Position numbers and translations under genes: made by a program | The notes under the pieces: model-generated | Seen by the model: only the letters and a program-made list of their open reading frames with translations | What the model was told of the DNA's origin: nothing | Database searches by the model: none | Part shown: piece by piece, positions 25,192 to 34,222 of the stretch | How the letters are laid out: the number at the start of each line of letters is the position of its first letter | How positions within the stretch are numbered: position 1 is the first letter of the stretch | NCBI GenBank assembly: GCA_902770245.1 | Contig: CACXSS010000001.1 | Coordinates: forward strand, 1 to 37,524 | Direction: 5' to 3' | Length of the DNA: 37,524 nucleotides | Source of the DNA: an uncultured Planctomycetota bacterium | Lineage (GTDB): Bacteria; Planctomycetota; Planctomycetia; Pirellulales; Thermoguttaceae

Positions 25192-25623
25192 TTATTCTGG
25201 AATGAAATCGACCTTCGGGGCGGCTGCCCAGAGTTCTTCCAGACGGAAATGCTCGCGGGCTTCGTCAACGAACAGATGGACGACGACGTCGCCGTAGTCC
25301 AGCAGAATCCAGCGGCTGTCCTGATAGCCTTCGATTCCAAGGCGTCTGTCGTTCATTTCCTTCTCGAAAACGCGGTCGATTTCCTCCGACATGGCGTGGA
25401 GCTGACGTCGGCTGGAGCCGGACGCGATAACGAAGTAGTCAAACGCCGTTGACAACGTTCGCATATCCAAAATTACAATATCTCTGCCGCGGTTGTCGGC
25501 GCAGATCTGACCAGCCATTTTGGCTCTGTCCAAAGCAGTCGCGTCTCGGGGCAGAATTCTCTGTTCCGGGTTCAAAACGTCTTCAGAGGGGTTTTCCTGA
25601 TTGTTAACTTGTTCTTCTGACAT
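25192..25623 (-). CDS. rsfS: Ribosomal silencing factor RsfS
   Basis: RsfS (YbeB/Iojap family) binds uL14 on the 50S subunit and blocks subunit joining in starvation. I chose the ATG at 25623 (MSEEQVNNQENPSED, 143 residues); a longer frame to 25689 would run through the promoter region. The core matches the family: GRDIVILDMRTLSTAFDYFVIASG, MSEEIDRVF, GYQDSRWILLDYGDVVVHLF. The N-terminal 35 residues are a variable acidic extension. It is the first gene of the rsfS-hydF pair. A TATAAT box lies on the minus strand at 25678-25683. Confidence 0.94.
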   Translation of the reverse strand: MSEEQVNNQENPSEDVLNPEQRILPRDATALDRAKMAGQICADNRGRDIVILDMRTLSTAFDYFVIASGSSRRQLHAMSEEIDRVFEKEMNDRRLGIEGYQDSRWILLDYGDVVVHLFVDEAREHFRLEELWAAAPKVDFIPE

Positions 25624-25677
25624 CTTTTTTGATTCCTGTTGGGAAAAACAAAGTAGTAAAAATAATCCAACTTTTCT

Positions 25678-25683
25678 ATTATA
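25678..25683 (-). promoter_or_regulatory. -10 box upstream of rsfS
   Basis: A minus-strand TATAAT, 55 bp before the rsfS ATG, in an AT-rich region. No good -35 match is seen, so this is a half-site call. Confidence 0.4.
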
Positions 25684-25824
25684 ACGCATTAAACAAGAAA
25701 AGAAAAGGGCAAAAACCGTACAGACTGTACCGAATTTTAGGAAAATAACGAGTTTTAGGTAAAATTTAAAGCAATTTTTTTGGGAAAGCCCTTTATTTTT
25801 TATTTAATTTGATTATGATTAAGC

Positions 25825-25830
25825 TATAAT
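25825..25830 (+). promoter_or_regulatory. -10 box upstream of the acidic TPR protein
   Basis: TATAAT about 70 bp before the ATG at 25903, in the AT-rich divergent gap 25624-25902. The -35 region is only weakly TTGACA-like. GGAG lies 8 bp before the ATG. Confidence 0.4.
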
Positions 25831-25902
25831 GTTTGTGATTCGTAAAAGAATCGCCGGATACAACAAACACAAAATATAATTATATCTGTACGGAGAAAGA
25901 AA

Positions 25903-27144
25903 ATGTTTCAGCGAAATGCATGGGCAAGCATAACCGCGTTGTGCGTCTGCTCATTGGCGCTTTGTATTTCTCAGGCAAGCGCTCAGGAAAAGGTTTTAAA
26001 ACAATATTACGGTAACGGCGTTCACGCCTATTATTCCGGAAATTATGCCGAAGCGTACGATTTGCTCAGCAAGCCAATCAATGCCAAAATCGAAGATCCG
26101 CGTCCGTATTATTTCCGTGGTTTTGCTCTGATGGAACTGGGACGTCCGGATCAGGCAGAAAAGGATTTCAAAGACGGAGCCGCACTGGAACTCAAAGACA
26201 CAACCGGTCGTTTCCCCGTCAATTTCGCTTTGGAACGCTGCCAGGGGAAAGCTCGTCTTGCTTTAGAAAACGCCCGCAATGAAGTTCAATTAGCTGATTT
26301 CCAACGCCGCGCCAAATACAGCGCTGCTATTTACAACAGCCGTCTGGAAGATCAAAAAGCAACTCTTATTCCAGAAGATCTCGATACAACTGGCAGTACG
26401 CTTGATTTCGACGATTCAGACTCTGTAATTAATGACGACGCTGATAACGGCGATTCTCTGTTGGATACCGACGATGATAAGGCTGATCAACCCGCTGATA
26501 ACGACGATCTGTTTGGCGGCAATGATGACGATGATGCTGACAAACCGGCGGAAAACGACGATGTCTTTGGCGGCAACGACGATGACGCTGCTGACAAACC
26601 GGCGGATAACGACGACGTCTTTGGCGGCAACGACGATGACGCTGCTGACAAACCGGCGGACAACGACGACGTCTTTGGCGACAATGACGATGACGCCGCT
26701 GACAAACCGGCGGAAAACGACGACGCCGATCCCTTTGGAGATGATGCCGCTGACGAGCCAGCCGACAATGCAGACGATAACGATCCGTTTGGAGCCGACG
26801 ACGATGCCGCAGACAAATCAGCTGATGATAACGCAGCCGACGATGCTGATAAAGCCGACGACGCTGACAAAGCAGACGACGCTGCAGCCGACGATGCCAA
26901 AGCCGCTGACGATGACGCTGATCCGTTCGCGGAAGAAACGCCTGAAGAAACAAAAGACGCGGAACCGCTCAAAAACGCCAATCTGGACGACGAAGACGCC
27001 AATGCCGACGATGCCGCGGACGACGCTGATAATGCCGCAGACGACGCTGATAATGCCGCAGACAACGCAGACGCAGCAGAAGACGCCGCTCCCGCTGACG
27101 ACAAAGCTGATAAAGCGGAAGAAGACGATCCCTTCGATTTCTGA
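25903..27144 (+). CDS. Secreted TPR protein with a long Asp/Ala-rich repetitive tail
   Basis: The function is unknown. The 413-residue product begins with a signal peptide, probable cleavage after SQASA (residue 27). A TPR-like unit spans about 30-105: NGVHAYYSGNYAEAYDLL and DPRPYYFRGFALMELGRPDQ. This unit is common in planctomycete exported proteins. From about residue 165 the chain is extremely acidic and Ala-rich, including four consecutive 18-residue units of the type DKPADNDDVFGGNDDDAA (54-bp DNA units starting at 26539, 26593, 26647 and 26701), then more irregular Asp-Ala text. Such tails may bind cations or sit at the cell surface (inference). Good ribosome-binding site; terminator follows. 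Confidence 0.85.
   Translation: MFQRNAWASITALCVCSLALCISQASAQEKVLKQYYGNGVHAYYSGNYAEAYDLLSKPINAKIEDPRPYYFRGFALMELGRPDQAEKDFKDGAALELKDTTGRFPVNFALERCQGKARLALENARNEVQLADFQRRAKYSAAIYNSRLEDQKATLIPEDLDTTGSTLDFDDSDSVINDDADNGDSLLDTDDDKADQPADNDDLFGGNDDDDADKPAENDDVFGGNDDDAADKPADNDDVFGGNDDDAADKPADNDDVFGDNDDDAADKPAENDDADPFGDDAADEPADNADDNDPFGADDDAADKSADDNAADDADKADDADKADDAAADDAKAADDDADPFAEETPEETKDAEPLKNANLDDEDANADDAADDADNAADDADNAADNADAAEDAAPADDKADKAEEDDPFDF
26539..26754 (+). repeat. Four tandem 54-bp coding repeats
   Basis: Unit starts at 26539, 26593, 26647 and 26701, each beginning GACAAACCGGCGG. Units two and three are almost identical. Copy number could vary between strains without frame change. Confidence 0.9.
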
Positions 27145-27200
27145 TTTAATTAGAGAACCGGATTGAATTCATCACCATTATAAAATCACGCTGAAACAAT

Positions 27201-27231
27201 AAGACGCTGTTCATTTGACAGCGTCTTTTTT
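27201..27231 (+). terminator. Intrinsic terminator of the acidic TPR gene
   Basis: AAGACGCTGT (27201-27210) pairs perfectly with ACAGCGTCTT (27218-27227) around a 7-nt loop, followed by TTTTTT. It ends at the stop codon of the convergent kinase gene. Confidence 0.93.
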
Positions 27232-27956
27232 CATTGACGCTTTAGTTCAACGATCACGCGAGTTCCTTCGTTTGGAGTAGAATCAACGGTCATTTTTGCG
27301 CCGTGCATTTGAACAATTTTGTGAGCTTTGCACAGACCAAAACCCAGTCCTCGATTCGCCTGTCGAGCGGAATAATACGGGTCGAAAGCGTGTTCCTTTT
27401 CTTCGTCCGTCATGCCGGGACCGTTGTCTGATACAATTACTTTAACGCCATTCCCAACAAGTTCAACCGATACGGCAATCTGTTTCTCAAATTCGCGGCT
27501 GTCGTTTTCCAGAGCTTCCATCGAATTCCGAATCAGCGCGGAAAACAGGACGTTGAGCTGACTGTAATCCGCCTTTACAATCGGATCGGAAAGAGATTGA
27601 GAGAAATTCAGACGAATGTTTTTTTCAGCGCACAAGCCTGAAAAAGAATTTACAACGCCTTGTAACAATTTCGCAACACAGACGTCGTCTAAAACCGGAA
27701 CGGGCGGACAGGCGTACAGACGAATGTCTGCAATCAAGTCCCCTGCCCTTCTGACTTCTGAATAGATGTCCGACAAGTCGCGCCGAAGCTGCTCGTCTTT
27801 CGTTGTCTTCATTAAAAGCTGAACCCGTCCGCCAATACTGGCTAACGGGTTGTTTAACTCATGACCTATTCCCGCTGCGAATTCCGCCAGTTTGCGTTCC
27901 AGATAAACCGCTTGATCAGAATTCAAAGAAACGGAACTGGCGTTTTCCTTTTGCAT
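27231..27956 (-). CDS. Soluble histidine kinase
   Basis: A cytoplasmic two-component kinase of 241 residues (ATG at 27956; a TTG six bases earlier is also possible). It has a dimerisation/phosphoacceptor helix with the H-box FAAGIGHELNNPLASIGG and an HATPase domain with the N-box LIRNSMEAL, G1 box DNGPGMTDEE and G2 box GLGFGLCKAHKIV. There is no membrane segment or recognisable sensor domain; only about 20 residues precede the H-box helix, so sensing must come from a partner or the cytosol. It starts 45 bp after the regulator gene on the same strand and almost certainly pairs with it. Confidence 0.92.
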   Translation of the reverse strand: MQKENASSVSLNSDQAVYLERKLAEFAAGIGHELNNPLASIGGRVQLLMKTTKDEQLRRDLSDIYSEVRRAGDLIADIRLYACPPVPVLDDVCVAKLLQGVVNSFSGLCAEKNIRLNFSQSLSDPIVKADYSQLNVLFSALIRNSMEALENDSREFEKQIAVSVELVGNGVKVIVSDNGPGMTDEEKEHAFDPYYSARQANRGLGFGLCKAHKIVQMHGAKMTVDSTPNEGTRVIVELKRQ

Positions 27957-28001
27957 TTTCAACCAACAAAGTTAGCTGGGAATAGTAATAATCGGGTAAT
28001 A

Positions 28002-28583
28002 TCAGTTTTGAACGTCAATGCTCAATTTAGCGCAGACGTTGCGAAGCAGATCGTCAATATCAAACGGTTTACGCAGGAAATCGTCTGCTCCCGCTTCTCG
28101 AAGTTCGTCAATGCGGCTTTCTTCTACCATGCCGGAAATGCAAATGATTCTGCAATCGTCCATGGAGCTGTCAGAACGAACGCGCTGGCAGACTTCCTTG
28201 CCGTTGATATCCGGAAGCATAACGTCCAGAATCATAATCTCCGGATGAAAATCCTTAACCATCATACCGGCGCCAAATCCGTTATTGACGGAACGAATTT
28301 CAAAACGACCATCGCGCATAAAAACGTCGGTCATCAAATCGACCAAGTTTGCATCGTCGTCAACGATTAGCAGCTTGTGTTTGCCAGTATCTAACGAATC
28401 TGTCGGAATGCCGTTCTCGCGCATGAACGCTAAAAGGCAATCGTGCGGAATCCGTCGAAATTTACTGCCAGGGACGCGGAATCCTTTCAGCTGCCCAGAG
28501 TCAAAACAACGAATAATTGTTTGCTGACTGACCTTGCAGATTTTCGCGGCTTCGCCGGTTGTGTAAACTGTTTTTTGTGTCAT
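28002..28583 (-). CDS. Response regulator with N-terminal excisionase-type HTH and C-terminal receiver
   Basis: The 193-residue product begins with a MerR/excisionase-like DNA-binding domain (residues 5-54: YTTGEAAKICKVSQQTIIRCF and VPGSKFRRIP). A receiver domain follows (69-187) with acidic pocket Asp75-Asp76, phosphoacceptor Asp120 in MILDVMLPD, and Lys172 in RKPFD. The usual order in regulators is receiver first, so this is a reversed arrangement; similar HTH-REC proteins occur in planctomycetes and deltaproteobacteria (from memory). AGGA precedes the ATG. It is the first gene of a two-gene operon with the kinase. Targets are unknown; it might bind the inverted repeat at 28733-28751 upstream. 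Confidence 0.92.
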   Translation of the reverse strand: MTQKTVYTTGEAAKICKVSQQTIIRCFDSGQLKGFRVPGSKFRRIPHDCLLAFMRENGIPTDSLDTGKHKLLIVDDDANLVDLMTDVFMRDGRFEIRSVNNGFGAGMMVKDFHPEIMILDVMLPDINGKEVCQRVRSDSSMDDCRIICISGMVEESRIDELREAGADDFLRKPFDIDDLLRNVCAKLSIDVQN

Positions 28584-29046
28584 CAGTGTTTTCCTAACCT
28601 TCCTGGTCTGTCCTTATGACCATCAGGGCGTAAAATATATTATTTTTCGGACTGCGGATTCAATCTACGCCAATTGAAACGCATGTCTGAAACCAATGTT
28701 TTCTTCGTATATGCCGTGTTTAACTCAATTTCTTCAACTTACAAAGTTGAACTGAAAAAAAGGCAAAAGAAGAATATTTAAAGATTATAGCTAAAAAACA
28801 AAAAATACGCAATACCAATTTGCGTTCATTTTCTATTTTAGTTAAAATCGTTAAAATCGGAATAGCTATAATTTACGCTATTTTCGCCTTTTTGTCAAGT
28901 GAAGAGAGGGACAATTTTCGCTATTTTCTCGAAAATTTAAAAATTATCCAGTTTGTTAAATGAGAGCTCTGCTAAACAAAAATTCTAACTGTTGAATTGA
29001 GAATAATTGTAAATATAAGCAGCTATAGAGGTTGGAATAGTTGCAC
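28584..29046. other. AT-rich gap upstream of the regulator operon
   Basis: No gene is visible. The gap holds a perfect inverted repeat TTCAACTT-ACA-AAGTTGAA (28733-28751), about 150 bp upstream of the regulator start. A second inverted pair, AATAGC...GCTATT, lies around a TATAAT (about 28861-28882). The text CGCTATTTTC occurs twice (about 28876 and 28919). These could be operator or promoter parts. Confidence 0.5.
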
Positions 29047-29094
29047 AAAAAAGGTGAAATATAAAACCATCAAACACCCTATACTTCACCTTTT
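29047..29094 (-). terminator. Terminator of the phosphohexomutase gene
   Basis: AAAAGGTGAA (29049-29058) pairs with TTCACCTTTT (29085-29094). On the minus strand the stem is followed by further T residues (complement of 29047-29050). It lies 30 bp past the stop at 29124. Confidence 0.75.
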
Positions 29095-29123
29095 GTTGAT
29101 TATTTCCAGACGCTGTCAAAAAC

Positions 29124-30995
29124 TTATTTTATCACTGCGCGCAAGTCGGATTCCATGGCGTCAAGGCGGCTTTGCAGAACGGCAACGCCTGCATCAACGT
29201 CTTGAGATTCTTCCGGCGGAAGGCACGTGAACATATAAAATTTAATCTTCGGTTCCGTGCCAGACGGTCTGACGGCAACGTAGTTTCCCGGCTTTTCCAG
29301 CTCGATAATAACCAGGTCGCCTTTCGGTCCGACGAGCGGTTCGAATTCGTCCCCGGTTTTGGTCGTCTGGTTAAGATAATCTTTAACGCAGGCGATTCTC
29401 ATGCCGGCAACGGTTTCCGGCGGAGCGGTTCTGAATCCTGCCATGACCTGCTTGATCTTTTCCATACCCTCTGCGCCGGGCGCCATAACGGAGATGGTTC
29501 GTTCCTGATGAACGCCGTAACGGCGGAAAATCGCAGCCAGTTTTTCGTGAATGGACAACCCCTCCGATTTCGCCTTGGCAGCCAGTTCAGCAAAGACCAT
29601 CGACGCCACCGCCGCGTCTTTGTCTCGAGCGTGGTCGCCGATAAGATAACCGTAGGATTCTTCCGTGCCCAGCAGGAATCCCTCGGTTCCGCGATCGTCC
29701 ATAGCCCCGCCGATGTACTTGAACCCGACCAGCAAATCGCCGACCAGCGTTGCGCCGTAGGATTCCGTGATTTTACGAATCAGGTCTGTCGTTACCAGCG
29801 TTTTGACGATGTAATAACTCGCCGATGCAAGCATGGCAGTTTCGCCATATTTACACGCCTGTTCAAGCTGATATTCCGCGAACAACGCCCCGATTTGGTT
29901 CCCCGTCAGGATTGACCATTTCCCCGCTTTGTCGTTGATTTTCAGCGGAGCGGCGCAGCCCATGCGGTCGCTGTCCGGGTCTGTCGCCATGATTAAATCG
30001 AAATCGTTCTCTTTGGCATATTCTATCATCGCGTCGAACACGACCGCGTTTTCCGGGTTGGAAACGTGGTTGGGAACGTTCGTAAAGTCCGGATCGGGAT
30101 TGGCGGTCGGACCGTACAGTTCAACGTTGTCGAATCCCGCGCCTGCCAACGCCGGCAGAACGCACGTCGCCCCAACGCCGTGGAGCGGAGAATACAGAAT
30201 CTTAATGTCCCGCGGTCCCGGGTGAGACTGTTTCAAAACAGCGTCGATAAACTCCTTGTCGACTTCTTCCTGACAGTACTCGATAGTTCCCTTTTCCAGC
30301 TCTTCCTGGAAATCGGCAATCAGAATCTGCTCTGTCGCCATGACGCAGTCGATAACACCTTTGTCGTGCGGCGGCAAAAGCTGTCCGCCTGTCGACCAAT
30401 ACACCTTAACCGCATTGTCAGACGGCGGGTTGTGGCTGGCGGTTACCATGATTCCGCAATCGCAGCCCTTGTATCGAACCATGAACGACATTTCCGGCGT
30501 GGAACGGTATCCGTCCAAAAACCAGACTTTGAACCCGTTTGCCGCCATAATCGACGCGCACAGTTCCGCAAACTCTCTCGAACGGTGTCGCGTATCGTAC
30601 GCAATAGCGCAGCTGGGCTGATGGTCAGAGCCGACAAAGTTCTTAACGTAAGTTGCCGTTCCCTGAGCGCTTTCTCCGATTGTGCGGTCGTTGATGACGT
30701 TGCAGCCGACGGGAAACATCTTGCCACGGCGTCCGCCGGTTCCAAACGGAATTACCGTCCAGAATGCGTCGTCCAGCTCTTTCCACGCCTCTTGACTGAT
30801 ATAGCCGACAAGCGTCTCGACGTACGCTTCAAACTGCGATTCCGTCAGCCATCGCGTGATGTTCTTTTCCGATTCCGCTGTAATCTTACCCGCTTCTTGC
30901 GCCTGTTTTACTGCGTTGAGCGCTTCGTTTCGTTCCATGGATTTATAGCTGTTGAGGGTTGGAGTTGTCCACGCATTATCGACGTGGGAAAACAT
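29124..30995 (-). CDS. Phosphoglucomutase/phosphomannomutase (alpha-D-phosphohexomutase)
   Basis: Interconverts hexose 1- and 6-phosphates, linking glycolysis to nucleotide-sugar synthesis. The 623-residue product has all four family sites: the phosphoserine loop TASHNPP (Ser187), the metal loop DPDSDRMG (339-346), the sugar-binding GTEESYGYL, and the phosphate-binding RPSGTEPKIKFY. GTGGRRGKM (86-94) is the N-terminal signature. It is of the larger PgcA/PGM2-like type (about 580-620 residues). The start is uncertain: ATG at 30995 or an internal ATG at 30938 (MERNEALNAVKQ). Substrate preference, glucose or mannose, cannot be told; with manC in the window a mannose role is possible. Confidence 0.93.
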   Translation of the reverse strand: MFSHVDNAWTTPTLNSYKSMERNEALNAVKQAQEAGKITAESEKNITRWLTESQFEAYVETLVGYISQEAWKELDDAFWTVIPFGTGGRRGKMFPVGCNVINDRTIGESAQGTATYVKNFVGSDHQPSCAIAYDTRHRSREFAELCASIMAANGFKVWFLDGYRSTPEMSFMVRYKGCDCGIMVTASHNPPSDNAVKVYWSTGGQLLPPHDKGVIDCVMATEQILIADFQEELEKGTIEYCQEEVDKEFIDAVLKQSHPGPRDIKILYSPLHGVGATCVLPALAGAGFDNVELYGPTANPDPDFTNVPNHVSNPENAVVFDAMIEYAKENDFDLIMATDPDSDRMGCAAPLKINDKAGKWSILTGNQIGALFAEYQLEQACKYGETAMLASASYYIVKTLVTTDLIRKITESYGATLVGDLLVGFKYIGGAMDDRGTEGFLLGTEESYGYLIGDHARDKDAAVASMVFAELAAKAKSEGLSIHEKLAAIFRRYGVHQERTISVMAPGAEGMEKIKQVMAGFRTAPPETVAGMRIACVKDYLNQTTKTGDEFEPLVGPKGDLVIIELEKPGNYVAVRPSGTEPKIKFYMFTCLPPEESQDVDAGVAVLQSRLDAMESDLRAVIK

Positions 30996-31094
30996 GCTGT
31001 ATATTCTTTATACAACTATATTATATCGTTAGAACAAATGCAATAAAGGAGGGGGGGGAGAGGGGAATTTGGAATTCGGGATGAGGGCATTTGG

Positions 31095-31285
31095 TTTAAT
31101 AGTTAGGAGTGAGGAGTGAGGAGGGAGGAGTTGACGCAAAGCTCTCCTCGAAGGGAATGGGAGGAATCCAGCTTTTTTGAACTTGTACAAAACAGAAACT
31201 CTGGTATAATAGAGGCAGTAGGCAGTAGTATTTCGCCTTCGGCGAAATCAGCTCCTCACTCCTCACTCCTAACTCCTAACTAACA
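31095..31285. repeat. Heptad element carrying a promoter, upstream of the acyltransferase gene
   Basis: GTTAGGA/GTGAGGA units (31101-31131), GACGCAAAGCTC (about 31132-31143), promoter core 31183-31210, TTCGCCTTCGGCGAA (about 31233-31247), then complementary units CTCCTCACTCCTCACTCC and so on. It has the same order as 20771-20960. An eight-G run lies just upstream at 31051-31058. Confidence 0.85.
31183..31210 (+). promoter_or_regulatory. Promoter of the acyltransferase gene inside the heptad element
   Basis: TTGTAC (31183-31188), 16-bp spacer, TATAAT (31205-31210) with extended -10 TGG. The core CTCTGGTATAATAGA is identical to that of the manC promoter. Confidence 0.7.
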
Positions 31286-31301
31286 TTCCCCCTGACTTGC
31301 A

Positions 31302-32204
31302 ATGGTTGACTATACCGTATACCTCATCGTTCGTCTTTTTGTCGCTTTGGCGCAGGCTCTGCCGTTGAGCGTCAGCATGGCTGTCGTTCGAGGACTGGCG
31401 TTTCTGTTCTATTATGTAATTCGTCTGCGGCGAAAGCTCATTGAAGAGAACATCCGCTGCGCGTTTCCCAACATGACAGAGCGGGAAGTTCAGCATACCG
31501 CTCATCGAATGTGGATACATCTGTTCACTCTGGCTCTGGAAGTTGCCATTATCAACAGAAAAAGTCACGAAACCACCTGGAAAGAGCATTTTCACCTTCA
31601 CGGCGTCAATCGATATATTCACACCGTTTTGATGGGGCGCCCGTTTGCGCTTATTACAGCTCATTACGGCAACTTTGAAGCGGCGGGATACGCTTTGGGA
31701 CTGGTCGGATTCCCCAGCTACGCTATCGCCAGAACGCTCGACAACCCGTATCTCAACCGGTTTGTCAACACATTTCGCAGCTCTACGGGAGAATACATCG
31801 TTCCGCGTGACAAAGCGCCCGATATTCTTCCAGGCGTTGTTCAGCGCGGCGGGACAATCGGTTTTCTTTCCGATCAGTTTGCCGGTCAGCGCGGCGTTTG
31901 GGTGAAATGTTTGAACCGGGAAACGTCCTGTCCCAAAGGCGTGGCGGTCTTCGCCATGGCGGACAACGTCCCGTGCTGCGTCGGGTTTGGAAGACGAATC
32001 AACGGCGTCCCGCTCCAGTTTGACCTCTGGCTGGCGTCGTATCTCGACCCGCTGGAAAATACGGAGGATTCCCAGTCCGTCCGGTCCATTACGGAATGGT
32101 ACAATCACGAATTTGAAATAATGATTGCCGATGACCCCAGTCAATACTGGTGGATTCATAAAAAATGGCGACCGAGAGAAAAGAAAAAGAAGGGCGATAA
32201 ATAG
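31302..32204 (+). CDS. LpxL/HtrB-like acyltransferase
   Basis: An inner-membrane enzyme of the lysophospholipid/lipid A late acyltransferase family. The 300-residue product has an N-terminal hydrophobic anchor (about 5-40). The catalytic H-x4-E is in TAHYGNFE (His121, Glu126). The family ending YWWIHKKWRPR is present near residue 285. The presence of this gene suggests an outer membrane with lipid A-like acylated glycolipid; the exact acyl donor and position are unknown. It has its own promoter at 31183-31210, no clear ribosome-binding site, and ends with TAG. folP follows 43 bp later and is probably co-transcribed. Confidence 0.9.
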   Translation: MVDYTVYLIVRLFVALAQALPLSVSMAVVRGLAFLFYYVIRLRRKLIEENIRCAFPNMTEREVQHTAHRMWIHLFTLALEVAIINRKSHETTWKEHFHLHGVNRYIHTVLMGRPFALITAHYGNFEAAGYALGLVGFPSYAIARTLDNPYLNRFVNTFRSSTGEYIVPRDKAPDILPGVVQRGGTIGFLSDQFAGQRGVWVKCLNRETSCPKGVAVFAMADNVPCCVGFGRRINGVPLQFDLWLASYLDPLENTEDSQSVRSITEWYNHEFEIMIADDPSQYWWIHKKWRPREKKKKGDK

Positions 32205-32210
32205 ATGGAA

Positions 32211-32228
32211 TTACCGCCTTTCAATCCA
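32211..32228 (+). repeat. Remnant of the 145-bp element
   Basis: ATTACCGCCTTTCAATC in the acyltransferase-folP gap equals the outer end of the right arm of the 145-bp element. Only this end remains. Confidence 0.55.
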
Positions 32229-32247
32229 ACTGTTACAAAAATCAATT

Positions 32248-33114
<867 letters not shown>

Positions 33115-33129
33115 ACACAAGAAACAAAA

Positions 33130-33216
33130 AAAGTGATAAGTTTTAAGTGGCATGTGGTAAGGACGCAAAGCGACGCTCTCACTTACCACTAACCACTAAT
33201 CACTAATCACTTAGCG
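33130..33216. repeat. Heptad element after folP
   Basis: AAGTGGCATGTGGTAAG units, GGACGCAAAGCGACG centre (about 33161-33175), then CACTAAC/CACTAAT units up to the anti-sigma stop codon. Confidence 0.8.
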
Positions 33217-33217
33217 C

Positions 33218-34186
33218 TTATTTTTCAATCGGCTGAATTCGAATCTCCGTTAAAACGGAAATGTCTGCCGCCGGCGGGGTAACAGACTCAACAGCTTTGT
33301 TTTGAACGTCAGTGACGCCGGGCACGGATTTCAGCGCGGAAAGGGCTTCCGCCCGCTGACTGGCGGACGTGGAAAACGTCCAGACGCCAACTTCTAACGG
33401 CGCTTTGGACTCGTCTGTTTCAACGCCCAGTTCTTTTAATATGGATAGCCATTGTTCCCCATTGAATTTTTCTTTGTCTACGGAACATACAATCTGATAC
33501 TGGACTTCATCCGGCGCCTGAACGGCAACTTCAGGAACGTCTTCTGCAACGGTGTCGTTAGCTGGGAGCAAGACAACGCTGGGATCTTCCTGAATAGTTT
33601 CCATGGGACCGCCGTTGAGGTCAGCAGGCGGATTGAGAAACGGAACGGAACTTTCCAGCTCTTTTGGATTGTCGTTTGCAGGCGTATCTGCAATCTCCGA
33701 GTCGTCCGGCTTGGTTTGAATTGGAGCGCTGTTGTCCGTGGGATTGGAAAGGTACAATCCAATTGCAATGATAATTACCATCGTCGGCCAAAGCATGGCG
33801 CGAGAGATGCGCTGCATAATCGTCGGTTTCTGCCAATCGTCAACGTAACCGTTTTCAGATTCTTTTGAGACAGACCCTTGTTCGGATTCGCCGTCGTTGG
33901 ACGTCAACGCGGAATCGGTTAAGAAACTCAATTCGACTGGCGAATCCGCTAATGCAAAAGGGGAAGGAGATTCCGACGCTGCGCGTTCCAGAACAGACTT
34001 GGTAAGGTCAAAAGGAACTTTGACCTTTGGCAGCTGAGATATCAGAGCCGAACAACGTTTGAACGACTCCAACTCCTGGCGAAGCTCCGGCTCCGCCTGA
34101 AGACGTTTTTCAAAATTAAAAGCTTCCTCTTGAGACAATTCCCCATCGAAATATGCCTCTAAAGCCCCTGAGTCATCTACTTTCAT
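33218..34186 (-). CDS. Membrane anti-sigma factor
   Basis: The 322-residue product has an N-terminal anti-sigma-like helix region (EAYFDGELSQEEAFNFEKRL, residues 10-29). It lacks the HxxxCxxC zinc motif. A long linker, one membrane helix (about 130-147, MLWPTMVIIIAIGLYL) and a periplasmic Pro/Asp-rich part follow. A C-terminal globular segment (about 228-322) contains YQIVCSVDKEKFNGEQWL. It should hold the ECF sigma factor at the membrane until a signal triggers release, usually by proteolysis. The pairing is inferred from gene order: it lies 36 bp downstream of the sigma gene on the same strand. Confidence 0.8.
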   Translation of the reverse strand: MKVDDSGALEAYFDGELSQEEAFNFEKRLQAEPELRQELESFKRCSALISQLPKVKVPFDLTKSVLERAASESPSPFALADSPVELSFLTDSALTSNDGESEQGSVSKESENGYVDDWQKPTIMQRISRAMLWPTMVIIIAIGLYLSNPTDNSAPIQTKPDDSEIADTPANDNPKELESSVPFLNPPADLNGGPMETIQEDPSVVLLPANDTVAEDVPEVAVQAPDEVQYQIVCSVDKEKFNGEQWLSILKELGVETDESKAPLEVGVWTFSTSASQRAEALSALKSVPGVTDVQNKAVESVTPPAADISVLTEIRIQPIEK

Positions 34187-34222
34187 GGTTCTTTCAATAT
34201 AAATTAATTATATTGGAAAATG

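Noticed and set aside
26432-27166. Second open frame in the acidic repeat gene, and an antisense Ser/Ala-rich frame
   Set aside because: GAC/GCT repeats leave the other frames open automatically. The products are Thr/Met- or Ser/Ala-rich low-complexity text without a start context.
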